Shown here piece after piece: positions 7,782 to 15,261 of a DNA stretch of 64,000 nucleotides. The position numbers and the translations under genes are program-made. This DNA comes from Streptomyces sp. GESEQ-4 (GTDB lineage Bacteria; Actinomycetota; Actinomycetes; Streptomycetales; Streptomycetaceae), in contig NZ_JAFFSU010000031.1 of the NCBI RefSeq assembly GCF_017948455.1, positions 28,324 through 92,323 of the forward strand. The letters are read 5' to 3'. The number at the start of each line of letters is the position of its first letter. The first letter of the stretch is position 1. The notes under the pieces were generated by a model. It was not told the DNA's origin. It was given only the letters and a program-made list of their open reading frames with translations, and ran no database searches.

Positions 7782-9437
7782 TCACGCGCTCGCGCAGACC
7801 GCCCCGTTGAGCCTGAAGGACGTCGGCGCCGTGTTCGTGGCCCCCTTGCTCCCCGTGAACCCGACCGTCACCGAGCCCGCCGCCGGGATGGTGGACGTGT
7901 ACGACGCGGGCGACACCGTCACCGCGCCCGCGTTCTGGGTCGCCGTCCCGCCCCACATGTTGGCGACGGTCTGCCCGTCAGCGAACGTGAAGGCCAGGCT
8001 CCACCCGCTCAGTGGCGTCGTGCCGGTGTTGCGGATCACGAGCTCGCCCTGGAAGCCGCCCGGCCACTCGTGCACCGCCCGGTAGCCCACCGAGCAGCCC
8101 ACCCCCGCCGCCTCGTCCGTCGTGACGCTCACCGTCGCCGAGCGTGCCGAGCGGTTGCCGGCGGCGTCGCGGGCGTGGACGGCGAAGGTGTACGTCGTGT
8201 CGGGGGTGAGGTCGGTGAGGGTGACGGTGTTCGTACTCGAAGCGGCGACCGGCAGATCGGACGTCCCCTGGGCCCGGACGACGTCGTACGCGGTGACGGC
8301 GACGTTGTCCGTGGCTGCGGGCCAGGTGAGGGTGGCCGACGTGGCGGTCACGGAGGACGCCGTCGGGGTGCCGGGGGCCGTCGGGGCCTGGGTGTCCGCC
8401 CCCGTGCCGCCGAAGATCGTGGCCTCCTTCGACGTCTGGACGATGCCGTTCGGACCGTTGAAGATGCGCTGGCCCCAGGAGCTGAGCCGGCCCGGGTCGA
8501 AGTCGATCGCCAGGTCGAGGATCGGGTCGGTGTTGCCGCTCCAGGACCAGGCCAGGTAGCCGAGGTCGAGCTGCTCGGCCGCCGCCATCATCGTGTCCTC
8601 GTCGGGGTCGCCGTACTGGTCGGGAGGACCGCCGAACTCGCCTATCAGGATGGGAAGTCGGGCCGTCACGAAGGCGTTCAGGTAGTCGGTGATCTCCTGT
8701 GCCGTGTCGAAGACGCTGTACATGTGGATGGAGAAGATCAGGTTGCCGGTGGGGTCGGCGTCGTACACGGTCCGGGCGTTCGCCCGCATCACGCCCTGCC
8801 AGTCCTGGCCCCAGTTGGGCGCGTCCACCATGATCGTGTGCTCGAATCCGGCGGCGCGCAGCTTCTGTACGGCGGCGACGGTCGGCGCGGTCCAGCCGGC
8901 GGGATTCGTGTTGCCCCAGGGCTCGTTGCCGATGTTGACGATGACGTAGTTCTCCTGGTCGGCCAGGACGTCCTTGAGGCCGATCCAGTAGTCGGCCGCC
9001 GAGTCCAGCGTGGCGGCCGCGGCCTCCTCGCCGTAGCCGGTGGTGTCGTGCACCTCCAGCACGCAGATCAGCCGGTTGGCCTTGCAGTCGGCGACGACCG
9101 CGGCCACGTCCTCGGCGCTGTTGCGCGTCCAGCGGTGGCCGTTGGAGAGGACGACCCGGACGGTGTTGGCGCCGAACGCCTTGATGTCCGCCAGGGACTG
9201 CGTCTCGCCGGGGTACCAGGTGTGGGCGTGGTTCACCCCGCGTATGACGAAGTCGTTGCCGTTGCCTTCGAGCAGACGGCCGTCGCTGATGTGGAGGCCG
9301 GCGGCACGGGCGCGGGGCGGCTCCGCGTGGGCGGGGACCGCGGCCAGGGCGCCGAGGACGACCAGCCCCATCAGGAGGGTGAGTAACGCGGTGACGGGAC
9401 TCTTTGCGCTCTTCGTGCTGCTTCTCGTAGTTCTCAC
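7782..9437 (-). CDS. Secreted GH5 beta-mannanase with FN3 and CBM2 domains
   Basis: The protein has 551 residues from a GTG preceded by GGAG. Residues 1-37 form a signal peptide ending in AHA. The GH5 subfamily-8-like catalytic domain spans about 42-340, with the acid/base Glu in NIGNEPWGN near 172 and the nucleophile in ILIGEFGG near 267. I recall strong likeness to Streptomyces lividans mannanase ManA (VNHAHTWYP, CVLEVHDTTGYG, WGQDW). A fibronectin-III domain at about 346-440 and a CBM2 at about 442-551, with the usual N- and C-terminal cysteines, follow. It should cut mannan or galactomannan outside the cell while bound to cellulose. A CebR box upstream links it to cello-oligosaccharide control. 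Confidence 0.9.
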   Translation of the reverse strand: MRTTRSSTKSAKSPVTALLTLLMGLVVLGALAAVPAHAEPPRARAAGLHISDGRLLEGNGNDFVIRGVNHAHTWYPGETQSLADIKAFGANTVRVVLSNGHRWTRNSAEDVAAVVADCKANRLICVLEVHDTTGYGEEAAAATLDSAADYWIGLKDVLADQENYVIVNIGNEPWGNTNPAGWTAPTVAAVQKLRAAGFEHTIMVDAPNWGQDWQGVMRANARTVYDADPTGNLIFSIHMYSVFDTAQEITDYLNAFVTARLPILIGEFGGPPDQYGDPDEDTMMAAAEQLDLGYLAWSWSGNTDPILDLAIDFDPGRLSSWGQRIFNGPNGIVQTSKEATIFGGTGADTQAPTAPGTPTASSVTATSATLTWPAATDNVAVTAYDVVRAQGTSDLPVAASSTNTVTLTDLTPDTTYTFAVHARDAAGNRSARSATVSVTTDEAAGVGCSVGYRAVHEWPGGFQGELVIRNTGTTPLSGWSLAFTFADGQTVANMWGGTATQNAGAVTVSPASYTSTIPAAGSVTVGFTGSKGATNTAPTSFRLNGAVCASA

Positions 9438-9499
9438 TGCGACTCCAGAGGCTCCAGAGGAATGAATGAGCGTGAGCGACGCGAGCATCGACAGAAACG

Positions 9500-9513
9500 T
9501 GGGAGCGCTCCCA
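9500..9513. promoter_or_regulatory. CebR box
   Basis: TGGGAGCGCTCCCA, a perfect match to the known operator of the LacI-family cellulose-utilisation repressor CebR, 63 bp upstream of the mannanase GTG. Confidence 0.85.
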
Positions 9514-9547
9514 TAAACCCACGAGGGCAGGGACACGTCAAGACAGT

Positions 9548-9563
9548 GTGCAAGCGCTTTCTC
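9548..9563. promoter_or_regulatory. Second LacI-type palindrome
   Basis: An AAGCGCTT core (9552-9559) inside GTGCAAGCGCTTTCTC resembles a LacI-family half-site pair. It lies 40 bp upstream of the CebR box and could serve a second sugar regulator or a promoter-distal operator. Tentative. Confidence 0.4.
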
Positions 9564-9652
9564 GAACACCCTCGCATGCGCGCCGAGTTGACCTAAGTTG
9601 GTGACTCGATCACTGCACCGATCACCCGCACTCCCGAGGAGGAGGGTCTCCC

Positions 9653-10423
9653 GTGTCGTCGGACCCCACGACCAAGCCGCACTCGGCCCGCTTCTGGAAC
9701 TACTTCGTCGGCGGCAAGGACCACTACCCGGTCGACCGCGAGATCGGGGACCACATCAAGGAGATCTTCCCCGGCCTGGTCGACGTGGCGGTCACCAGCC
9801 GGCACTTCCTGGGGCGTGCCGTCCGCCACCTCGCCGGTGAGCAGGGCATACGACAGTTCCTGGACGTCGGCACCGGACTGCCGACCGCCGACAACACTCA
9901 CGAGGTGGCCCAGCGCGTGGCACCGGACGCCCGGATCGTGTACGTCGACAACGACCCGATCGTGCTGACCCACGCCAACGCCCTGCTCACGAGCACACCC
10001 GAGGGCAGGACCGCGTACCTCGACGCCGACCTGTACGACCCGAAGGGCATCCTGGAAGCCGCCACCAGCACCCTCGACTTCTCTCAGCCGGTCGCCCTGA
10101 TGATCCTCAACACCCTCGGCCACGTCGCCGAGTACGAGCACGCGCGCGGGCTGGTGCGTGAGCTCATGGCGGGCCTGCCCCCAGGCAGCTACCTCGTGAT
10201 CAGCGACAGCACCGCCACCAGCGAGGGCATGATCGCCGCGTCGGAGGCCTACAACGCGAGCGGCGCGGTGCCGTACCACGTACGCAGCATCGAGGAGATC
10301 GCCGGCTACTTCGACGGCCTCGAACTCGTGGAGCCCGGCGTCGTCCAGGTCACCGAGTGGCGCCCGGAATACGGCGACCCGGTCGCCGTCGACGCCTACT
10401 GCGGGGTGGGGCGTAAGCCGTAG
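9653..10423 (+). CDS. SAM-dependent methyltransferase (former DUF574 family)
   Basis: The protein has 256 residues, starting at GTG after GAGGAGGAGGG. Family signatures are ARFWNYFVGGKDHYPVDRE at 12-30, the SAM loop FLDVGTGLPTADNTH near 75, VYVDNDPIVLTHA, and the C-terminal EWRPEY. The family is abundant in Streptomyces; substrates are largely unknown. No partner gene is adjacent. Just before the ribosome site, at about 9600-9625, there is an imperfect GTGACTCGATCAC palindrome of unknown role. Confidence 0.85.
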   Translation: MSSDPTTKPHSARFWNYFVGGKDHYPVDREIGDHIKEIFPGLVDVAVTSRHFLGRAVRHLAGEQGIRQFLDVGTGLPTADNTHEVAQRVAPDARIVYVDNDPIVLTHANALLTSTPEGRTAYLDADLYDPKGILEAATSTLDFSQPVALMILNTLGHVAEYEHARGLVRELMAGLPPGSYLVISDSTATSEGMIAASEAYNASGAVPYHVRSIEEIAGYFDGLELVEPGVVQVTEWRPEYGDPVAVDAYCGVGRKP

Positions 10424-10445
10424 CGCTCCGCTGGGAGCGGTGGCG

Positions 10446-10490
10446 ACCTGCGGGCCGGTGGGGGCTGGTCGCGCAGTTCCCCGCGCCCCT
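10446..10490 (+). repeat. 3'-end repeat element, copy A
   Basis: Core GGCTGGTCGCGCAGTTCC starts at 10463 and continues CCCGCGCCCCT, preceded by CTGCGGG at about 10449. It lies 40 bp after the methyltransferase stop and reads in that gene's direction. Other copies are at 26570, 33047, 35013 and 46645. Copy A is followed by imperfect GGGCCC-rich pairing rather than the perfect hairpin of copies B and C. Confidence 0.7.
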
Positions 10491-11689
10491 TACGGGCCCT
10501 TGCGGGCCCTTACAGGCCCGCGGACGCTCAGCGCCCCCGTCACGCCGAGCGACGCCACCGCCATGACTGTCATCGCGGCGGCGGGCGAGGTCAGTTGGGC
10601 CACTGACCCCGCCAGGGCCGCGCTCACGCCCTGCATCGTGAGCATCCCCGCCGAGTGCAACCCCAGGGCGTGGCCCGCCAGTTCGTCCGGGGTGAGGGAC
10701 ATCAGGCGTTCCTGCTGGACCAGGCTCGCGCCGAAGCCCACCGAGGCGACGGCGGTCGCCGCGGCGGCGAGCGGGAGCGCCGGGTGCAGGACGAAGACCG
10801 TGTACGGGGCGGCCAATAGCACCAGCAGCGGTACGCCGAGCCGTCCGCGCACCCTCCGCGGCAGCAACCGGCCCACCGTCACGTCTCCGACGAACATCCC
10901 CAGCGCCGCACAGGCGAACAGCGTGCCCGCGTCGGCGGGGGCGTAGGAGACGTACAGCGACTCACAGCCGACCACCAGGCCGTTGGGGATCCAGAGGGCG
11001 AGAAAGACGTACCGGCGTGGGCGGGAGGACCACAGCAGGGCGTTCGCTCGCCAGGTCGCCGTCACCGACGGGCGGCCCGACGCGCGCGGCGGGCGGGCCG
11101 TCAGGCCGAGCCGGAGGCCGAGCGCGGCCGTGATGTGCAGCACCGCCGCGAGCAGCAGGACCCTGCCCGGGGACAGGACCGCCAGCAGCGCGCCGCCCAC
11201 CGCGTATCCGGTGATCTGCACGAGCCCGCTCATCATGTTGAAGACCGAACGCCCCAGCATGAACCCGCCCTTGGCCACCACCTCGTTCAGCAGCCCCCAC
11301 CGCACTCCCCCGCCGAGCGACGCGACCAGCCCCTGCGCCAGGACGACGACGAAGACCGCCCAGATCGGCAGTCCGGGCGCGGCCAGCACCGCTGTAGCGG
11401 CCGCGAAGGCGACCGAGATACCCGCAAGCGTCGCCCTCGGCGGCAGCCGGTCCGCGCCCGACATCAGCAGCGTCGCGCCCACCATCTGTGCTAGCGACGG
11501 ACCGAACATGCTCACCGCCGACAGCAGCGGTGACGCCGTCGCCCGGTAGACGAGCGTGCCGAGCGCCAGCCCGGCCATCGTCTGCGCGGCGACGCTCGCC
11601 GCGGAGGTGAGGAAGAGCGGGGTGAACTCCGGTGTCCGGAACAGGGACTTGTAGCCGTAGGTCGCGCCGTTGGTCACGCGTTTGGTCAT
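10490..11689 (-). CDS. MFS transporter
   Basis: The protein has 399 residues with about 10-12 hydrophobic segments across its length and a short basic N-terminus. It looks like a drug- or metabolite-exporter-type MFS, with glycine-rich inner loops such as LGGGVRWGLLNEV near 130. Substrate unknown. It diverges from the ArsR-type gene at 11760 across a perfect inverted repeat, so that regulator very probably controls it. Confidence 0.85.
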   Translation of the reverse strand: MTKRVTNGATYGYKSLFRTPEFTPLFLTSAASVAAQTMAGLALGTLVYRATASPLLSAVSMFGPSLAQMVGATLLMSGADRLPPRATLAGISVAFAAATAVLAAPGLPIWAVFVVVLAQGLVASLGGGVRWGLLNEVVAKGGFMLGRSVFNMMSGLVQITGYAVGGALLAVLSPGRVLLLAAVLHITAALGLRLGLTARPPRASGRPSVTATWRANALLWSSRPRRYVFLALWIPNGLVVGCESLYVSYAPADAGTLFACAALGMFVGDVTVGRLLPRRVRGRLGVPLLVLLAAPYTVFVLHPALPLAAAATAVASVGFGASLVQQERLMSLTPDELAGHALGLHSAGMLTMQGVSAALAGSVAQLTSPAAAMTVMAVASLGVTGALSVRGPVRARKGP

Positions 11690-11728
11690 GCGCGGAGTCT
11701 CGGGTGCCCGCGGCCGCGGGAGTTATTG

Positions 11729-11746
11729 TTTCGCGCAGACGCGAAA
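11729..11746. promoter_or_regulatory. Operator-like inverted repeat in the MFS/ArsR divergon
   Basis: TTTCGCG-CAGA-CGCGAAA, perfect 7-bp arms, 14 bp before the ArsR-type start and 40 bp before the MFS start. Confidence 0.6.
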
Positions 11747-11759
11747 GGTGGCGCACTCC

Positions 11760-12743
11760 ATGGGCTGGTGGCAGATCAACGCCGACACCCTCGCCCGCAG
11801 CCGCTTCGTCCTCTCCCCGCTCGCCGAGACCTTCGCGAGCCTGAAGCTGCTGCACGCGGGCACGGCCGCGCACCCCGGCGAACGTGCCTGGCTGGAAGCC
11901 CATCTCCCCGCCTACCAGCAGCACTTGGACACGGACCCCGTCACCGCACTCCTCATCCGCTCCGGACTCGGCCGCAGCTGGATCGCCGACTTCCTCACCC
12001 CCACTCCACGCGACGGCGAGACCTTCGAGGAGGGCCTCGCCCGCGTCCGCGCGGCCCGCCCGGAGGACGCCCGCGCGCACCTGAAGATCTCCCTCGCTGG
12101 TCCCCTCCCCACCGCCCTCGACCGCGACGACCTCCCCGACCGCGCGGCCGACCTCCTGTCCTACGTCTGGACCGAGACCGTACGGCCGTACTGGCACCGG
12201 CGCCGGCGCATCCTGGAGGCCGACGTGATCGCCCGGCTCGCCCAGGTGAGCCGGGGCGGCTGGGCAGCCGTACTGGACGGGCTGCGGCCCGGGACACGCT
12301 GGCTCGGCGACAGCCGGTTCCAGGTCAACCTGCACGAATATCCGCCCCGCGAGATCTCCGGCGCGGAGCTGGTGTTCGTGCCGGTGACTCCGAAGGCGGG
12401 CTGGGTGTCCTGGGCGGAACCCGAGCGCCGGTACGCGGTGATCTACCCGTGCCGGGGCGCCCTGGCCGACGTATCGGACAGACCTCCGCCCGCGAGCCTC
12501 GGCGCGCTGCTCGGCACCGCGCGGGCCGCGCTCCTGGTCCTGCTCGACTCCCCGCTGAGCACGACCCAGCTCGTCGTCCTGACCGGCCAGGGCCTCGGCT
12601 CGGTCGGCCGCCATGTGAAGATCCTGCTGGACGCGGGGCTGGTGGAACGGCGCAGGGCGGGCCGGTCGGTGCTGTACTCGCGGACGGCGGCCGGTGAGGT
12701 TCTCGTCGAGGCCCAGAACGGTGCCGACACCTGTCGCGGTTAG
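11760..12743 (+). CDS. ArsR-type winged-helix regulator with a long N-terminal domain
   Basis: The protein has 327 residues. The first about 230 form an uncharacterised domain beginning MGWWQINADTLARSRFVLSPL, which I recognise as a common N-terminus of Streptomyces regulators. The C-terminal 80 residues form a winged helix: LLDSPLSTTQLVVLTGQGLGSVGRHVKILLDAGLVERRRAGRSVLYSRT split into helix, recognition helix and wing. No metal-binding cysteine set is seen. It probably represses itself and the divergent MFS gene through the palindrome at 11729-11746. The glutathione peroxidase gene follows 9 bp after the stop. Confidence 0.8.
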   Translation: MGWWQINADTLARSRFVLSPLAETFASLKLLHAGTAAHPGERAWLEAHLPAYQQHLDTDPVTALLIRSGLGRSWIADFLTPTPRDGETFEEGLARVRAARPEDARAHLKISLAGPLPTALDRDDLPDRAADLLSYVWTETVRPYWHRRRRILEADVIARLAQVSRGGWAAVLDGLRPGTRWLGDSRFQVNLHEYPPREISGAELVFVPVTPKAGWVSWAEPERRYAVIYPCRGALADVSDRPPPASLGALLGTARAALLVLLDSPLSTTQLVVLTGQGLGSVGRHVKILLDAGLVERRRAGRSVLYSRTAAGEVLVEAQNGADTCRG

Positions 12744-12752
12744 CATCCGCTC

Positions 12753-13259
12753 ATGACTACTGACACCACCGGCAATTCCGTACTCGACGTCGACATCGCT
12801 GCGCTCCAGGGCGGTGCGGCCGACCTCGGCCAGTACAAGGGCAAGGCCGTCCTCATCGTGAACGTGGCCTCCAAGTGCGGGCTGACCCCGCAGTACGCGG
12901 GCCTGGAGCGGCTCCAGGAGCGTTACGCCGCGCAGGGCTTCACCGTGCTCGGCGTGCCCTGCAACCAGTTCATGGGCCAGGAGCCCGGAAGCTCCGAGGA
13001 GATCGCCGAGTTCTGCTCGGCGACGTACGGCGTGACCTTCCCGATGACCGAGAAGGTCGAGGTCAACGGTGACGGCCGGCATGCGCTGTACGAGCGCCTC
13101 ACCGGCTTCGCCGACGCCGAGGGCCACACCGGCGACATCCGCTGGAACTTCGAGAAGTTCCTGATCGGCCGGGACGGCGAGGTCGTAGCCCGCTTCTCAC
13201 CGCAGACGGAGCCGGAGTCGGCGGAGGTCGTTGCGGCGGTGGAGGGGCAGCTGGCCTGA
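12753..13259 (+). CDS. Glutathione-peroxidase-family thiol peroxidase
   Basis: The protein has 168 residues. The catalytic tetrad positions are visible: Cys42 in NVASKCGLTPQY, Gln in PCNQF, Trp and Asn in IRWNFEKF. Actinobacterial members use thioredoxin or mycothiol systems rather than glutathione to reduce peroxides. A second cysteine in FCSATYG could be the resolving residue. A TAGCAT -10 box at 12741-12746 lies 6 nt before the ATG and overlaps the upstream stop codon, so the gene may have its own leaderless promoter. Confidence 0.9.
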   Translation: MTTDTTGNSVLDVDIAALQGGAADLGQYKGKAVLIVNVASKCGLTPQYAGLERLQERYAAQGFTVLGVPCNQFMGQEPGSSEEIAEFCSATYGVTFPMTEKVEVNGDGRHALYERLTGFADAEGHTGDIRWNFEKFLIGRDGEVVARFSPQTEPESAEVVAAVEGQLA

Positions 13260-13289
13260 GCGACGGTTCCGGCAGCGCCCTCTTCTTGA

Positions 13290-13308
13290 CCTTGCCCTTG
13301 GGGCAAGG
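13290..13308. promoter_or_regulatory. MerR-type operator between -35 and -10
   Basis: CCTTGCCC-TTG-GGGCAAGG, perfect 8-bp arms, directly after a TTGACC -35 box at 13286. The about 19-bp spacer this implies is the classic overlong spacer of MerR-activated promoters. Confidence 0.7.
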
Positions 13309-13360
13309 GTGAGCGTCCTTGTCACCGGGCGGAAGGCGCCCGGTGACGGAGGATGACGTG

Positions 13361-14230
13361 GTGGACGACGAACTGCTCACCATCGGGGCGTTCGCCGCCA
13401 AGGCCCGGCTCTCGGCCAAGGCCCTGCGGCTGTACGACCGGCTCGGACTGCTGACCCCGGCCCAGGTGGACGAGGCCAGCGGCTACCGCTACTACCGCGC
13501 CGACCAGGCCGAGCGCGCCCGGCTCGTGGCCCTGCTGCGGCAGCTGGACATGCCGCTCGCCCGGATCGCCGAGATCGTCGAGGCGGCCGACGATGGCGAG
13601 GCCGCGCGACTGCTCGCCGCGTACTGGGCGGACGTAGAGGCGCGGGTGGCGGGGCAGCGGACGCTCGCCGAGTACCTCCGTGGACGACTGTCGGGGAGGA
13701 GCTCCGAGATGTACGGGAAGTTCGAGGTCGAGACGGTCGACGTACCGGCGCAGGTGGTGATCACCGAGACCAGGCACACGCTGGCGGACGAACTGCCGGC
13801 GTGGATCGGCGCCTCGCTGGGGCGCCTGGAGGCGGCCTCACGGGAGTGCGGGGGCATCACGGCGCCGCCGTTCGTCGTGTACCACTCCGAGGTGTCCATG
13901 GAGAGCGACGGGCCCGCCGAGGCCTGCGTCCCCGTCGCCGACGAGACCGCGGCCCGGGCGTGGGCCGAGGCACAGGGGCGGGCCTGGGAGACCAGGGTCC
14001 GGGTGGACCCCGCAGCGCGGTTCGCCTACACCCGGATCACCAAGGCGCAGGTGGCCTACCCGCAGATCATCGCCGCGTTCGAGGCGGTGGAGGAGTGGAT
14101 CGCGGCCCAGGGGCTGGAACAGGCGGGCCCCTGCCGTGAGGTGTACTTCGCCGACTGGGATGCGGCGGGGGCGGAGGATCCGGTGTGCGACATCGCGTTT
14201 CCGGTAAAGGTGGACGCGAAGGATCGCTGA
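13361..14230 (+). CDS. MerR-family regulator with GyrI-like effector domain
   Basis: The protein has 289 residues from the GTG at 13361, set 7 nt after GGAGGA; GTG 13358 is an alternative. The N-terminal MerR helix-turn-helix and wing read LLTIGAFAAKARLSAKALRLYDRLGLLTPAQV, followed by YRYYRADQ and a dimerisation helix to about 115. Residues about 125-285 form a bacterial transcription-activator effector-binding (GyrI-like) domain ending REVYFADWD and DIAFPVK. It should sense a small organic ligand, often a cationic drug. It likely regulates itself through the palindrome at 13290-13308. Confidence 0.85.
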   Translation: MDDELLTIGAFAAKARLSAKALRLYDRLGLLTPAQVDEASGYRYYRADQAERARLVALLRQLDMPLARIAEIVEAADDGEAARLLAAYWADVEARVAGQRTLAEYLRGRLSGRSSEMYGKFEVETVDVPAQVVITETRHTLADELPAWIGASLGRLEAASRECGGITAPPFVVYHSEVSMESDGPAEACVPVADETAARAWAEAQGRAWETRVRVDPAARFAYTRITKAQVAYPQIIAAFEAVEEWIAAQGLEQAGPCREVYFADWDAAGAEDPVCDIAFPVKVDAKDR

Positions 14231-14234
14231 GGGC

Positions 14235-15107
14235 TCAGTGCCTCGCAGGGCCGAGCGGCCGGCCGGTGAACGCGTCCAGCAGGACTCGGTCGCCCACCGG
14301 CCGGTCCAGCTCCACCGTCTTTTCCTGGGCGTGCAGGCTGTCCTGGCACAGACCGTCGTCCGTCCCGACCATGTACCCCGACAGCACCACACTGCCGTCC
14401 GTCTCGAGTACGTCCACGGCGGGCCCGTCGTCGCAGGCCCCATGGTGGGCCACGACGGTCACCGACCGGCCGTTCCCGGCCACCTCGACCACCCCGCCGA
14501 GATTCCACAGATCAGCGGAGACCCCCTGCGCGGCCGGACCTATGGGCGGCTTCGGGACCTTCGACGGGCCGATGGCGACCCGTTTGAGCGGGGTGTCGTA
14601 GCCCTCCAGCGTGAACAGCCAGGCCGGGACGGTCGCCGGACCACGGCTCGTGGCCTGGGTCATCTCGCCCAGCTCCGCCCCGGTCACGGTGAGGCGCGGT
14701 CCCTCGCCGCTGTTGCGGGCCAGGGTCTCGTACGCCTCCCGCGCGCCCATCAGGTCCAGCGTGAGCGTCTCTCCGCTCTGCCATGTCACCTTGCCGCCCT
14801 TGTGCGTCTTGGGCAGTTCGGCGCTCAGGGCGAAGTTCTGGGTGGCGTAGGCCTCCTCGTCCTCCGCGTCGCGCCAGCCGCCCTCGGGCCGCTGGACCGG
14901 GCCTTGCATCGGGTAGTAGCCCTTGCTGTACGCATCGGCGGCCGCAGACCCGTCCCAGGCCTCGGCGACTTGTCCGGCGCGCTCCTTCGTGTGCGGTGCC
15001 GGGTCCGGCGCCGGGCTGTGGCCTCCGGCCCCACCGGCCGTCTCACTGCCGCAACCGACGACGGCGAACAGGACGAGCGCGACGGTCCGTGTCAGGTGTG
15101 TTCGCAT
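14235..15107 (-). CDS. Lipoprotein of unknown function
   Basis: The protein has 290 residues. The signal peptide ends in a lipobox LFAVVGC at about residues 13-19, giving a lipid-anchored extracellular protein. A proline/alanine-rich spacer follows, then a globular domain of about 230 residues with two cysteines near the C-terminus (GACDDG and GLCQDS) that could form a disulfide. GGGGGACCC precedes the ATG. No family is recognised. Confidence 0.8.
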   Translation of the reverse strand: MRTHLTRTVALVLFAVVGCGSETAGGAGGHSPAPDPAPHTKERAGQVAEAWDGSAAADAYSKGYYPMQGPVQRPEGGWRDAEDEEAYATQNFALSAELPKTHKGGKVTWQSGETLTLDLMGAREAYETLARNSGEGPRLTVTGAELGEMTQATSRGPATVPAWLFTLEGYDTPLKRVAIGPSKVPKPPIGPAAQGVSADLWNLGGVVEVAGNGRSVTVVAHHGACDDGPAVDVLETDGSVVLSGYMVGTDDGLCQDSLHAQEKTVELDRPVGDRVLLDAFTGRPLGPARH

Positions 15108-15187
15108 GGGTCCCCCAGGGCATGACGAGCGATACACACCTGTGACGCCCGGCCCCCGGCCCGCGTTCGCCTCGTTGTCCTTCCGTT

Positions 15188-15252
15188 ACGCGGGTCCGTC
15201 ACGTGGGTCCGTCACGTGGGTCCGTCACGCGGGTCCGTCACGCGGGTCCGTC
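15188..15252. repeat. Tandem 13-bp repeat, five units
   Basis: Five adjacent units of ACGYGGGTCCGTC, differing only at the C/T position. They lie between the promoter of the lipoprotein gene and the 3' end of the membrane-protein gene at 15262. Copy number is likely to vary between strains. Confidence 0.85.
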
Positions 15253-15261
15253 ACGCGTGGA

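Noticed and set aside
9599..9625. Possible BldD site (GTGACTCGATCAC) before the methyltransferase gene
   Set aside because: The match to the loose BldD consensus is weak and common by chance in this genome type.
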